This document shows, piece by piece, positions 1-6,531 of a DNA stretch of 12,541 nt. This DNA comes from Halanaerobiaceae bacterium (GTDB lineage: Bacteria > Bacillota > Halanaerobiia > Halanaerobiales > DTU029): the NCBI GenBank assembly GCA_012521855.1, contig JAAYLO010000207.1, positions 1-12,541 of the forward strand, given 5' to 3'. Under the pieces are notes generated by a model. The model was not told the DNA's origin, did no database searches, and was given only the letters and a program-made list of their open reading frames with translations. Each line of letters starts with the position of its first letter. The stretch's first letter is position 1. The position numbers were made by a program, and so were the translations under genes.

Positions 1-11
1 ATTTATTAGCA

Positions 12-17
12 CTCCTC
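12..17 (-). promoter_or_regulatory. Ribosome binding site of a gene starting at or beyond the left edge
   Basis: The minus strand reads GAGGAG here, a good Shine-Dalgarno sequence, downstream of the promoter at 36-64. No ATG, GTG or TTG is complete between it and the window edge. The last two minus-strand bases are A and T, so an ATG could straddle the edge with about 9 nt spacing. The gene itself cannot be identified. Confidence 0.5.
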
Positions 18-35
18 ATGGTTTTAATTAAATTT

Positions 36-64
36 ATTATACTATAAAAATAATGTAATTGCAA
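36..64 (-). promoter_or_regulatory. Sigma-A-type promoter reading out of the window's left edge
   Basis: On the minus strand a perfect -10 box TATAAT (36-41) lies 17 bp from a -35 box TTGCAA (59-64, four of six matches to TTGACA). It points left, away from metH, and is followed by a ribosome binding site at 12-17. It therefore probably starts the next transcription unit. The -35 box overlaps the palindrome at 61-72, which suggests repression by a bound regulator. Confidence 0.6.
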
Positions 65-72
65 GCGCTTGC
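61..72. promoter_or_regulatory. LacI/CcpA-family operator palindrome
   Basis: GCAAGCGCTTGC is a perfect 12-bp inverted repeat centred on CG, the hallmark of operators bound by LacI/GalR-family regulators. With flanking bases it matches the catabolite response element pattern (TGNAANCGNWNNCA) at all but the final position. It overlaps the -35 box of the leftward promoter, a placement that normally means repression. Whether the regulator is CcpA or a local sugar- or nucleoside-responsive LacI protein cannot be decided without the downstream gene. Confidence 0.6.
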
Positions 73-106
73 GTAAAAATTTTTACAGTTCCTGTATTTC
101 TTTTTT

Positions 107-117
107 CCCCCCCCCCC
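107..117. repeat. Homopolymer of 11 C (G on the metH sense strand)
   Basis: Eleven consecutive C residues follow six T residues (101-106) on the plus strand. The tract lies about 30 bp after the metH stop codon, in non-coding DNA, between metH and the next promoter. Such tracts are prone to slippage in replication and to length errors in sequencing, so the true length may differ. Confidence 0.9.
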
Positions 118-149
118 GCATTCTTTCCAGTCTGAATCCTTATTAAGTT

Positions 150-2594
150 TTACTTTTTCAGTTCCTCTTTCCTTATTTTACTTAGCAGCTCATTAGCCTT
201 TCTTACCCCGTCAAGGGCATCTCTGGCATATATATCAGCACCAATTTCATCGGCGAATTCCTGGCTGGTGACAGCACCGCCGATAATGGTCCAGCCCTGA
301 TATCCATTTTCCCGTAAAAGTTTAATAACCTTCCTCATTTCTTCAAGGGTAGTTGTCATCAGTGAGCTCAATCCTACCAAATCAACTCTTTCCTGAAGGG
401 CTTTCTCCAGTATAAGGTCTGCTTCAACATTTACACCTAAATCGATAACTTCATAACCATGGTTCATGAATATAGTCTTTGCTATGTTTTTCCCTATATC
501 ATGAATATCTCCCTTAACAGTGGCAATTAATAGCTTTCCTTTGCTCTTCAGTACCCCTCCCTGTAAAAGCTTTCCTTTTACATAATCAAAGGAAAGCTGC
601 ATTGTTTCGGCACTCTTTAGGAGTTGCGGGAGAAAATATATCCCCTTATCATATAAGTCCCCTACCTCCTGAATAGCAGGTATCAGTACATTGTCAATAA
701 TTAATTGCGGTTTATATTTCATTAAAGCCTGTTCTGTCAGTTTGATTACTTCCTGGCTCTCTCCATTTACAATCACTTTCCTGATTTCGTCTTTTATATC
801 TCCATCTTTGAGAATCCCGTCTGTATTCTTTTGCCCTTCATTTTCTGCTATCTTGAGGCCGTATTTTTTTATAAACTCTTCACCGCCTTTATCCCTGTTT
901 GTAATAAGATTGGCTGCAGCTATCTGTTGATGTATTTTTTCGTCAAGGGGATCAGCTATAGGCAGGTTCAAACCATATCCTGCTGCCATTGTTAAAAACA
1001 CCTGATTGATGAGAGCCCTTTCAGGCAAACCATGGGATATATTACTTATTCCCAGTGTTGTCAGAACCCCTAACTCTTCCTTTACTCTTTTCAGGGTCTC
1101 CAGTGTTACCATTACCTGTTCCTGTTCAGAACCAGCTGTCAGGGTGAGGGTATCTATGATGATATTCTTTTTTTCTATTCCATATTTCCCGGCCTCTTCC
1201 ACTATCCTTCTGGCTATTTCCAGCCTTCCTTCAACTGTAGAAGGTATCCCCTTATCATCCAGTGTAAGTCCCACAACAGCTGCCCCGTATTTTTTTACAA
1301 GGGGGAAGACCTTATCCATTACGGCTTTCTCTCCATTTACTGAATTTATGACGGGCCTCCCAATATAGACTTCCAGTCCTGCCTCCAATACCTCAGGATC
1401 ATTGGAGTCAATTACCAGGGGACCATGAATTTCTAACTGGAGCTCCTGAATTACTTTTTTCATGACCTCTATTTTATTGATACCGGGAACACCGGTATTA
1501 ACATCAAGTAATTTTGCCCCTGCCCTGATCTGTTCCCTGGCAAGTTTCCGTATATAGGACCAGTTTTCATTCTTCAAGGCTTCTTTTATATCTTTCCGCC
1601 CGGTCGGGTTTATTTTTTCACCAATTATACATAGAGGACTGGAATCATTCAGGGCCAGGTATTCCCTGTTTCCTGTTAAATAGAGAAAGTTATCCCTTTC
1701 AGTATCTCTTTCTTCAGAAAAATTATATTTACTGACCTCGTTTTTCAAGAGTTCTATGTATTCCGGTGTAGTCCCGCAGCAACCGCCGATTATCCGGATA
1801 TTATACGGGGCTAGTTTCTTTACATATCTGACAAAATCCTCCGGAGTTTCAGGATAAACAGTCTCTCCATTGATTTGTTCAGGCAAACCGGCATTTGGAA
1901 ATATACTTAAAGGCAGGCTGCTTACCTTTGAAATTTTATCAATTAAAGGGTGGGCAGCTTCAAAACCGGGTACACAATTTAATCCTATTATATCAGCCCC
2001 CAGGCCTTCAAGTATGAGGGCTGCCACATCAGCCGGGGTCCCTGTCAGGGTATAGCCGCTCTCTGTATAGGTCATCTGTGCAATAACCGGTATGTCAAAA
2101 TCCTTTGCAGCCAGAAGGGCAGCCTTCATCTCTGCAATATCACTCATGGTTTCGATAATAAATACATCTGTGCCCCCCTCTGCCAGATATGACATCTGTT
2201 CTCTATAAACCTCTCTGGCCTCTGGAATAGAAAGACCGCCATAGGGCTCCATCAATTTTCCCGTCGGGCCGATTGAGGCAGCAACAATAGCCTTTTCTCC
2301 TGCTGCCTGACGGGCAATTTGAACCGCCTTTATGTTTATCTCCCTGGTTTTTGTTGAGAGTCCCTGTGTCTCTAACTTGATACGGTTCCCGCCAAGAGTA
2401 CAGGTCTCAATCAGCTCTGCCCCTGCCCGTATATATTGTCTGTGTATTTCAAGGATTGTTTCCGGCTTCTCCAGGACCAGCAACTCCGGAGCTTTTCCAG
2501 TACTGCCTGAAATTCTATGCAGCATTGTACCCATGGCCCCATCGCCTATTATTATAGAATCCTTAATCAAATCCATTAAGTCTTTCTTCTTCAT
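150..2594 (-). CDS. metH: Cobalamin-dependent methionine synthase without reactivation domain
   Basis: Transfers a methyl group from methyltetrahydrofolate to homocysteine through cobalamin, giving methionine in the cytoplasm. Three modules are visible in 814 residues. The first is an N-terminal homocysteine-binding barrel (about 1-290) with the zinc ligands Cys207 in GLNC and Cys272-Cys273 in GGCCGTTP. The second is a pterin-binding barrel (about 320-580; GEKINPTG, DVN). The third is a cobalamin domain (about 600-805) with a helical cap and the DxHxxG motif GDIHDIGKN, whose His698 is the lower cobalt ligand. The protein ends right after this domain. The roughly 300-residue AdoMet-binding reactivation domain of E. 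coli MetH (about 1,230 residues) is absent, as in Thermotoga MetH. The gene is last in the SAM-riboswitch operon, 15 bp after the UPF0280 gene, with AAAGGTG ahead of the ATG. No convincing terminator follows. Confidence 0.95.
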   Translation of the reverse strand: MKKKDLMDLIKDSIIIGDGAMGTMLHRISGSTGKAPELLVLEKPETILEIHRQYIRAGAELIETCTLGGNRIKLETQGLSTKTREINIKAVQIARQAAGEKAIVAASIGPTGKLMEPYGGLSIPEAREVYREQMSYLAEGGTDVFIIETMSDIAEMKAALLAAKDFDIPVIAQMTYTESGYTLTGTPADVAALILEGLGADIIGLNCVPGFEAAHPLIDKISKVSSLPLSIFPNAGLPEQINGETVYPETPEDFVRYVKKLAPYNIRIIGGCCGTTPEYIELLKNEVSKYNFSEERDTERDNFLYLTGNREYLALNDSSPLCIIGEKINPTGRKDIKEALKNENWSYIRKLAREQIRAGAKLLDVNTGVPGINKIEVMKKVIQELQLEIHGPLVIDSNDPEVLEAGLEVYIGRPVINSVNGEKAVMDKVFPLVKKYGAAVVGLTLDDKGIPSTVEGRLEIARRIVEEAGKYGIEKKNIIIDTLTLTAGSEQEQVMVTLETLKRVKEELGVLTTLGISNISHGLPERALINQVFLTMAAGYGLNLPIADPLDEKIHQQIAAANLITNRDKGGEEFIKKYGLKIAENEGQKNTDGILKDGDIKDEIRKVIVNGESQEVIKLTEQALMKYKPQLIIDNVLIPAIQEVGDLYDKGIYFLPQLLKSAETMQLSFDYVKGKLLQGGVLKSKGKLLIATVKGDIHDIGKNIAKTIFMNHGYEVIDLGVNVEADLILEKALQERVDLVGLSSLMTTTLEEMRKVIKLLRENGYQGWTIIGGAVTSQEFADEIGADIYARDALDGVRKANELLSKIRKEELKK

Positions 2595-2609
2595 TTTTTC
2601 TCACACCTT

Positions 2610-3332
2610 TTATTTTTTTCCAAGTTCCAGGTCTCCCCAGACACCCAGCTTATCATCTTTTATTATCAATACACCGCTGATACCCTTTATTTCTCTTGCC
2701 CTGCTTAAAGCATCATCTATGTCCTCTTTAACTTTTACCCAGTTCGCAACAGCAGTTGCTGCAGCATCAGCCAGGGCTGTAGATCTGCTGATAACGGTAA
2801 CCACATCTGCCTTCCCCTCACTATAGGAATGCCCTATCATCCCTGAAGAGGAACAGACACCAAGAGGCATCTGTGATGATTTTAACTTGATCACAAGTCT
2901 GTCTGTAAACGGGGAGTCTTTACCTGCATATATTCCTATTCTGCAGTCATCCTTTGTTTTTATGAATATATCCCCGCCATTTTCAACAATAACCTCATCA
3001 GTATATTTTAAAAGCTCTCTGCCTGTTTTTTCAGCAAAAATACCGGCAACTGCAGCCATGGGCCCTACCCCTGCCATAATAGAACAACGGGCCATTTCCT
3101 TGATCTCTTCTATAGCATCTGGAGAGACCTCTATTGGTGAAAGCGCCTTTAAAAAAAGGGGGTTTTCCTTTATATATTCATCCATTTTAAGCCTGAGCCT
3201 TCTTACAACATTGAAACAAATCTCCGGCATTTTTACAGGTGCATGGATCAATAAATCAGTTTCTTTATAACAGACAGCAAAAGTCTCAAGTTTCCTGCTG
3301 CCCTGCTTCCTGTAAAAGCGTGGTTCATACAT
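2610..3332 (-). CDS. UPF0280 (COG2122) ApbE-like protein of the homocysteine pathway
   Basis: A 240-residue cytoplasmic protein of the UPF0280 family, which shares the ApbE (flavin transferase) fold. Family signatures seen are MAGVGPMAAVAGIFAE (86-101), ENGGDIFI (117-124), the CSSSGMIGHS segment (from about 150) and the alanine-rich ALADAAATAVANWV (176-189). In Methanosarcina acetivorans the homologue (MA1715) is linked genetically to homocysteine formation from aspartate semialdehyde with the DUF39 and NIL-ferredoxin proteins. Its exact chemistry is unsettled as far as I know. It lies 22 bp after the NIL-ferredoxin gene and 15 bp before metH. I start it at the ATG at 3332, because AAAGGGAG lies 7 nt upstream and the product then has the usual family length. 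An in-frame ATG at 3368 would add 12 unconserved-looking residues, overlap the previous gene and lack a good ribosome binding site. Confidence 0.88.
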   Translation of the reverse strand: MYEPRFYRKQGSRKLETFAVCYKETDLLIHAPVKMPEICFNVVRRLRLKMDEYIKENPLFLKALSPIEVSPDAIEEIKEMARCSIMAGVGPMAAVAGIFAEKTGRELLKYTDEVIVENGGDIFIKTKDDCRIGIYAGKDSPFTDRLVIKLKSSQMPLGVCSSSGMIGHSYSEGKADVVTVISRSTALADAAATAVANWVKVKEDIDDALSRAREIKGISGVLIIKDDKLGVWGDLELGKK

Positions 3333-3339
3333 GATACTG

Positions 3340-3347
3340 CTCCCTTT
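3340..3347 (-). promoter_or_regulatory. Ribosome binding site deciding the UPF0280 start
   Basis: The minus strand reads AAAGGGAG, 7 nt before the ATG at 3332. It lies inside the longer reading frame that begins at 3368 and so argues for the shorter protein. Confidence 0.75.
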
Positions 3348-3354
3348 CTGCTGA

Positions 3355-3783
3355 TTATCTCTTTCCATTTACACCCAGGGACAGGGCATTTAAAGAACAT
3401 GCATCAATACACATACCGCATAATAGACACTTGCCGTGATCCACTACTAACTCCCAGCTGTCCTCATCCATTTTCAGGGCACCTGTTTTGCACAATCCGG
3501 TACAGGCACCGCAGAAAACACAGTCTTCCTCATTATAGACAATACTTTTATCCAGTGTCTTTACTTCAATACCCTCCATCAGCAGATAATTAATTCCCTT
3601 CTCCAGATCATTTATTTCTTCTGCTTTAATATCCATTACCAGTTTGCCTTCTTCATCCGGTGAGATTCTGGCATGAATGATATTTATTTCTACATCAAAC
3701 CTTTTGATCAAATTATAGATAATCGGCTCCCCTACCTTATCAGGACGGTATATCAGTTTAACCCTTCTGCTATACATAAACAT
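3355..3783 (-). CDS. NIL-domain ferredoxin, iron-sulfur subunit of homocysteine synthesis
   Basis: A 142-residue protein with an N-terminal NIL domain (about 4-78, the small fold also found at the end of methionine ABC transporter ATPases). A C-terminal two-cluster ferredoxin domain follows. Its two CxxCxxCxxxC motifs use Cys88, 91, 94, 98 and Cys119, 122, 125, 129, enough for two [4Fe-4S] clusters. The proline that usually follows the fourth cysteine is Lys in the first motif and Ser in the second. The homologue in Methanosarcina (MA1822) acts with the DUF39 protein in turning aspartate semialdehyde into homocysteine, presumably supplying electrons or helping sulfur transfer. The ATG at 3783 has AAAGG 6 nt upstream. 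A GTG at 3819 would extend the protein by 12 residues but lies deep inside the previous gene. The first 14 bp overlap the DUF39 gene, so translation is probably coupled. Confidence 0.9.
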   Translation of the reverse strand: MFMYSRRVKLIYRPDKVGEPIIYNLIKRFDVEINIIHARISPDEEGKLVMDIKAEEINDLEKGINYLLMEGIEVKTLDKSIVYNEEDCVFCGACTGLCKTGALKMDEDSWELVVDHGKCLLCGMCIDACSLNALSLGVNGKR

Positions 3784-4951
3784 CAGCCGCCTTTCTGATT
3801 TCCAGCGGCCTAAATTCACGTGTCCGGGACAGATACTGGACAGGTTCTTCCAGGAAAAACTCTCCCCTTTTTATCCATTCTTTCAGTTCAAGAGCAATTT
3901 TCCTGGCTTTATTGAGGCTTGACAATGGGGCAGTAGGAACCTCCCTGCCGTTCTCCAGTACAATTTTTCCGGAACGTAATTCCTCATAAGTTACTGTTCC
4001 CAGGACCGGATTATTTCTTGATCCGCCGCTATAATCAACAACTGTAACATGAATGTCTTTATCCCTGACGGAAGTATATTTTACCATCTCTTTATCCAGT
4101 ATGGGTATGGGTATTCCGATACCGACATAGAGAGTTACGCCATAATTCTTTACAGAAGCAGCCCTGATATATTCTCTGCTCATCTCCCTTAAGTCACCAA
4201 TAACAGCCAGTGTACCTGCAGCTGCAACAGGAGTCCCGTTTTCTCTCCTTTGCCGTACAGGGTTATGCTGTGTCCCTTCCCAGGCAATATAACCCTGGGC
4301 TCCGCCCAGGAAAATCCTGGTCCCGATACCGATGGTCCTGTAATATGGATCATTCAGGAGCGGACTCAGCTGGCCTGCACTGCTATAACTGGCATTCCCG
4401 TAATTTCCGTAAAGGGGCCCCATATATGTGTATATAATTCTATCTGAGGAATTAACGGCTACCCAGTAATTTTGATAACAATTACGGGGATTAAATAAAT
4501 AGGCCTGATTTATCTCTTCAAGGCTTATATAAGTGTCTATTTCTTTACGGGGATAACAATCAGTACCTTTTGAAGTGGCATATAAGTGAACCTCTTTACC
4601 GCTTAAAAGATCTTCAATTACATGAGCACCCCCATATTGTGCCCCGAGAGTTTCTGATTCTTCTGTAGCACCAATATATGCATCCACGGCAGCCAACCCG
4701 GAATATGCAGGCACATCATTCAAATAAACCCTCCCCATCCTGATTTGAGGATCGGAATGGCCGAAATTCAAAAAAGCACCGCTTGAGCACATAGCTCCAA
4801 AAGTAGCGGTAGTAACAACATCCACTACCTCAAAGGCTGTATCCACACCATATTCATCAACAAAATCAGCCATCTCTTCAGCTGTCAGGACCAGTGCTTC
4901 TCCTTTCTCAATTTTTTTATTGATTTCTGCAAAACTCTTCTCTTTACTCAC
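3770..4951 (-). CDS. DUF39/COG1900 L-aspartate semialdehyde sulfurtransferase
   Basis: Makes homocysteine directly from L-aspartate semialdehyde and reduced sulfur, bypassing acyl-homoserine and cystathionine. This role is inferred from family membership (Methanosarcina MA1821) and from its neighbours. The 393 residues are a DUF39 domain throughout. Conserved-looking segments are GAMCSSGAFLNFGHSDP with Cys55 and His65, and KGTDCYPRKE with Cys132. The two cysteines fit the pair that persulfide studies of the archaeal enzyme implicated near positions 54 and 131, as I recall. The C-terminal CBS domains found in some archaeal members are missing. Translation starts at a GTG with AAAGGAG 8 nt upstream. 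It is the first gene after the SAM-I riboswitch terminator, so it is expected to be expressed when SAM is low. It overlaps the NIL-ferredoxin gene by 14 bp. Confidence 0.9.
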   Translation of the reverse strand: MSKEKSFAEINKKIEKGEALVLTAEEMADFVDEYGVDTAFEVVDVVTTATFGAMCSSGAFLNFGHSDPQIRMGRVYLNDVPAYSGLAAVDAYIGATEESETLGAQYGGAHVIEDLLSGKEVHLYATSKGTDCYPRKEIDTYISLEEINQAYLFNPRNCYQNYWVAVNSSDRIIYTYMGPLYGNYGNASYSSAGQLSPLLNDPYYRTIGIGTRIFLGGAQGYIAWEGTQHNPVRQRRENGTPVAAAGTLAVIGDLREMSREYIRAASVKNYGVTLYVGIGIPIPILDKEMVKYTSVRDKDIHVTVVDYSGGSRNNPVLGTVTYEELRSGKIVLENGREVPTAPLSSLNKARKIALELKEWIKRGEFFLEEPVQYLSRTREFRPLEIRKAADVYV

Positions 4952-4984
4952 CTTCTCAACTCCTTTATTAAATTATAATAATAT

Positions 4985-5011
4985 AAAAAAACCTCTTCCA
5001 GAAGAAGAGTT
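4985..5011 (-). terminator. Intrinsic terminator of the SAM-I riboswitch
   Basis: In the transcript CTCTTC (5004-5009) pairs with GAAGAG (4993-4998) around a 5-nt loop, followed by seven U residues (4985-4991). Flanking AA and UU can extend the stem past a bulged G. The competing antiterminator pairs 5001-5009 with 5027-5035, which includes most of the 3' strand of aptamer helix P1. SAM binding frees the terminator and stops transcription 34 bp before the first gene. Confidence 0.88.
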
Positions 5012-5025
5012 GTGTTCCGATATGT

Positions 5026-5124
5026 CCTCATCTTCCAGAACATCCGTTCTGCTGGAATTAGCACCGTGCATCTGCCGGTTGCCGGGCGTCATTGGGCCAG
5101 TCCCTCAGCCTTCTCTTGATAAGG
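5026..5124 (-). ncRNA. SAM-I (S-box) riboswitch aptamer
   Basis: The minus strand carries the S-box core in order: AAGAGAAGG, CTGAGGGACTGGCCCAATGA, CCCGGCAACC and GGTGCTAATTCC. Helix P1 forms between CCTTATC (5118-5124) and GATGAGG (5026-5032) with one G-U pair. P4 is a perfect 6-bp CAGAAC/GTTCTG hairpin with a GGAT loop. Members of this class bind S-adenosylmethionine and turn off methionine and sulfur genes in Gram-positive bacteria. Its position between a strong promoter and a homocysteine/methionine operon agrees with that role. The terminator lies directly downstream. Confidence 0.96.
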
Positions 5125-5156
5125 TTTTTTTGTATTTAGTGAATTAAATTATCATA

Positions 5157-5185
5157 AGTATAGCATAATCATAAACCTAAGTCAA
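5157..5185 (-). promoter_or_regulatory. Sigma-A promoter of the methionine operon
   Basis: TTGACT (-35, 5180-5185) and TATACT (-10, 5157-5162) each match consensus at five of six positions and are exactly 17 bp apart. Transcription should begin near 5148-5151, about 25 nt before the riboswitch. Directly upstream, 5186-5219 is almost pure A/T, with A-tracts on the sense strand resembling an UP element, which suggests a strong promoter. Confidence 0.88.
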
Positions 5186-5245
5186 CATTATTTTTTCTAT
5201 TTTTTTAAAATTTTTTTACCCGCCATGCCGTTTTCCCTGGCAGTT

Positions 5246-6442
5246 CTAAAAATCCCTGATTAATCCGGCCAGCCTTTCTATACCTTTATCAATATCATCA
5301 ACAGGTGTTTTGGAAAAAGAAAGCCTGATATAATTATCACCATCACTATCAACAGGGAAAAATGAATTGCCTGTAACAAAAGCGACCCTTCTTTCAATTG
5401 CTTTCCTGAAAAGTTCCCTGCCTGTAACATTGGAAGGTAATTTCAGCCAGTAGAAAAATCCTCCCTTGACATCAAACCAGGAAACTTCTTCCGGCATATA
5501 TTTATTTAATGCCCTATCCATTGCTTCCATTCTCTCCTTATAGTATGGCAGGACCCTTTGCAGTTGTTCATCAAGTAAGCCTCTTCTTCCTGCCTCTGTC
5601 AACAAAAACTGGCCAAAACTATTTGAAGCAAGGTCCGCATTCTGTTTTGCCCTGCTGAAAACATCAATCAATTCCTTTTCAGCACAGATCCAGGCAACCC
5701 TTAAACCAGGTATAAAAAACTTTGAAAAAGTGCCCATAAGGATAACCCTTCTGTTTTTATCAAGTGCTTTTATATAAGGTATTGTTTCATGATAATAAGT
5801 CAATTCACTATAGGGGGTATCCTCCAATATATAAAAATCATATTCCTCAGCCAGTTCCAATATTCTTATACGTTTTTCCAGTGACAGCCTTATACCTGAA
5901 GGATTGGAATAGTCCGGAACCAGGTAAATGAATTTCGCTTTCCTGCCCTCAAAAGAACATCTCTTCAATTCTGTCTCCAGTTGTTCAACATTTATGCCGT
6001 CACTTTCCATATCTATTCCGATAAGTTCTGCTTCATAGCTCTTGATGGCACCAATACCGCCTACATAACCGGGTTTTTCCGTGAATACTATATCACCGGG
6101 ATCAATGAAAATCTTACTGACCAGGTCCAGGCCCTGTTGTGAGCCGGTTGTAATGATGAGTTCATCAAAAGAAGTTTTTATCCCCCTCTCAGCCAGAAAG
6201 TCCACCAGATATTCCCGCAATTCCCTGTTTCCTTCAGTGCTGCTGTATTGAAAAACCTTTGAGCCCAATTTCTCAAACAAAGATTCTGTTATTTCACACA
6301 ACTGTTCATGAGGAAAGATACACTCATCAGGAATGCCTCCTGCAAAAGAGATAATATCATCTCTATCTATCAATCCCATCAGGCCAGCCAGTTCTCCATT
6401 TTCCATCTGCTTTACTCTCCGGGCCAGTTTATTTTTATACAT
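5246..6442 (-). CDS. PLP-dependent class I/II aminotransferase (LysN/MocR-like)
   Basis: Transfers amino groups between amino acids and 2-keto acids in the cytoplasm. It is a 398-residue fold type I enzyme related to Thermus LysN (2-aminoadipate aminotransferase) and the catalytic half of MocR regulators, without a GntR DNA-binding domain. Expected PLP contacts are visible: Tyr66 in QYSSTEG, Asn180 in DYSNPSG, Asp208 and Tyr211 in EDTPYSEL, the Schiff-base Lys241 in GTFSKFFIPGLR, Arg248, and Arg383 in YIRLSFS for the substrate carboxylate. The segments DYSNPSG and SKFFIPGLR differ somewhat from the common QNPTG and SKTLAPGLR. Substrate cannot be read from sequence. The place next to the leu operon suggests branched-chain keto acids, but aromatic, 2-aminoadipate or methionine-related substrates are possible. 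Two Shine-Dalgarno copies (AAGGAGG and AGGAG) precede the ATG. It appears to be a single-gene unit. Confidence 0.88.
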   Translation of the reverse strand: MYKNKLARRVKQMENGELAGLMGLIDRDDIISFAGGIPDECIFPHEQLCEITESLFEKLGSKVFQYSSTEGNRELREYLVDFLAERGIKTSFDELIITTGSQQGLDLVSKIFIDPGDIVFTEKPGYVGGIGAIKSYEAELIGIDMESDGINVEQLETELKRCSFEGRKAKFIYLVPDYSNPSGIRLSLEKRIRILELAEEYDFYILEDTPYSELTYYHETIPYIKALDKNRRVILMGTFSKFFIPGLRVAWICAEKELIDVFSRAKQNADLASNSFGQFLLTEAGRRGLLDEQLQRVLPYYKERMEAMDRALNKYMPEEVSWFDVKGGFFYWLKLPSNVTGRELFRKAIERRVAFVTGNSFFPVDSDGDNYIRLSFSKTPVDDIDKGIERLAGLIRDF

Positions 6443-6502
6443 TACTCTACTCCTACCTCCTTAAATATATATAAACTATTTTTATGTAATTTTTGTGTCT
6501 TT

Positions 6503-6531
6503 CTTATAATTTTACCCTAATAATTGATTAA
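6503..6531 (-). promoter_or_regulatory. Possible promoter of the aminotransferase gene
   Basis: The gene lies downstream of a terminator, so it needs its own promoter within 6443-6596. The best candidate is a -10 box TATAAG (6503-6508) 17 bp from TTAATC (6526-6531), a poor -35 box. The whole region is AT-rich and other choices are possible. Confidence 0.35.

Noticed and set aside
84..96. Small hairpin TACAG-loop-CTGTA downstream of metH
   Set aside because: It has only five base pairs and four A residues follow before any U on the metH strand, so it is not a credible terminator.
691..1368. Plus-strand open frames opposite metH and similar long frames opposite other genes
   Set aside because: They lie antisense to clear conserved genes and show no recognisable family, consistent with shadow frames.
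5221..5245. Possible terminator hairpin (CTGCCA with TGGCGG) after the aminotransferase gene
   Set aside because: The stem has a 12-nt loop and is followed by A residues, not a U run, so it lacks the key part of an intrinsic terminator.
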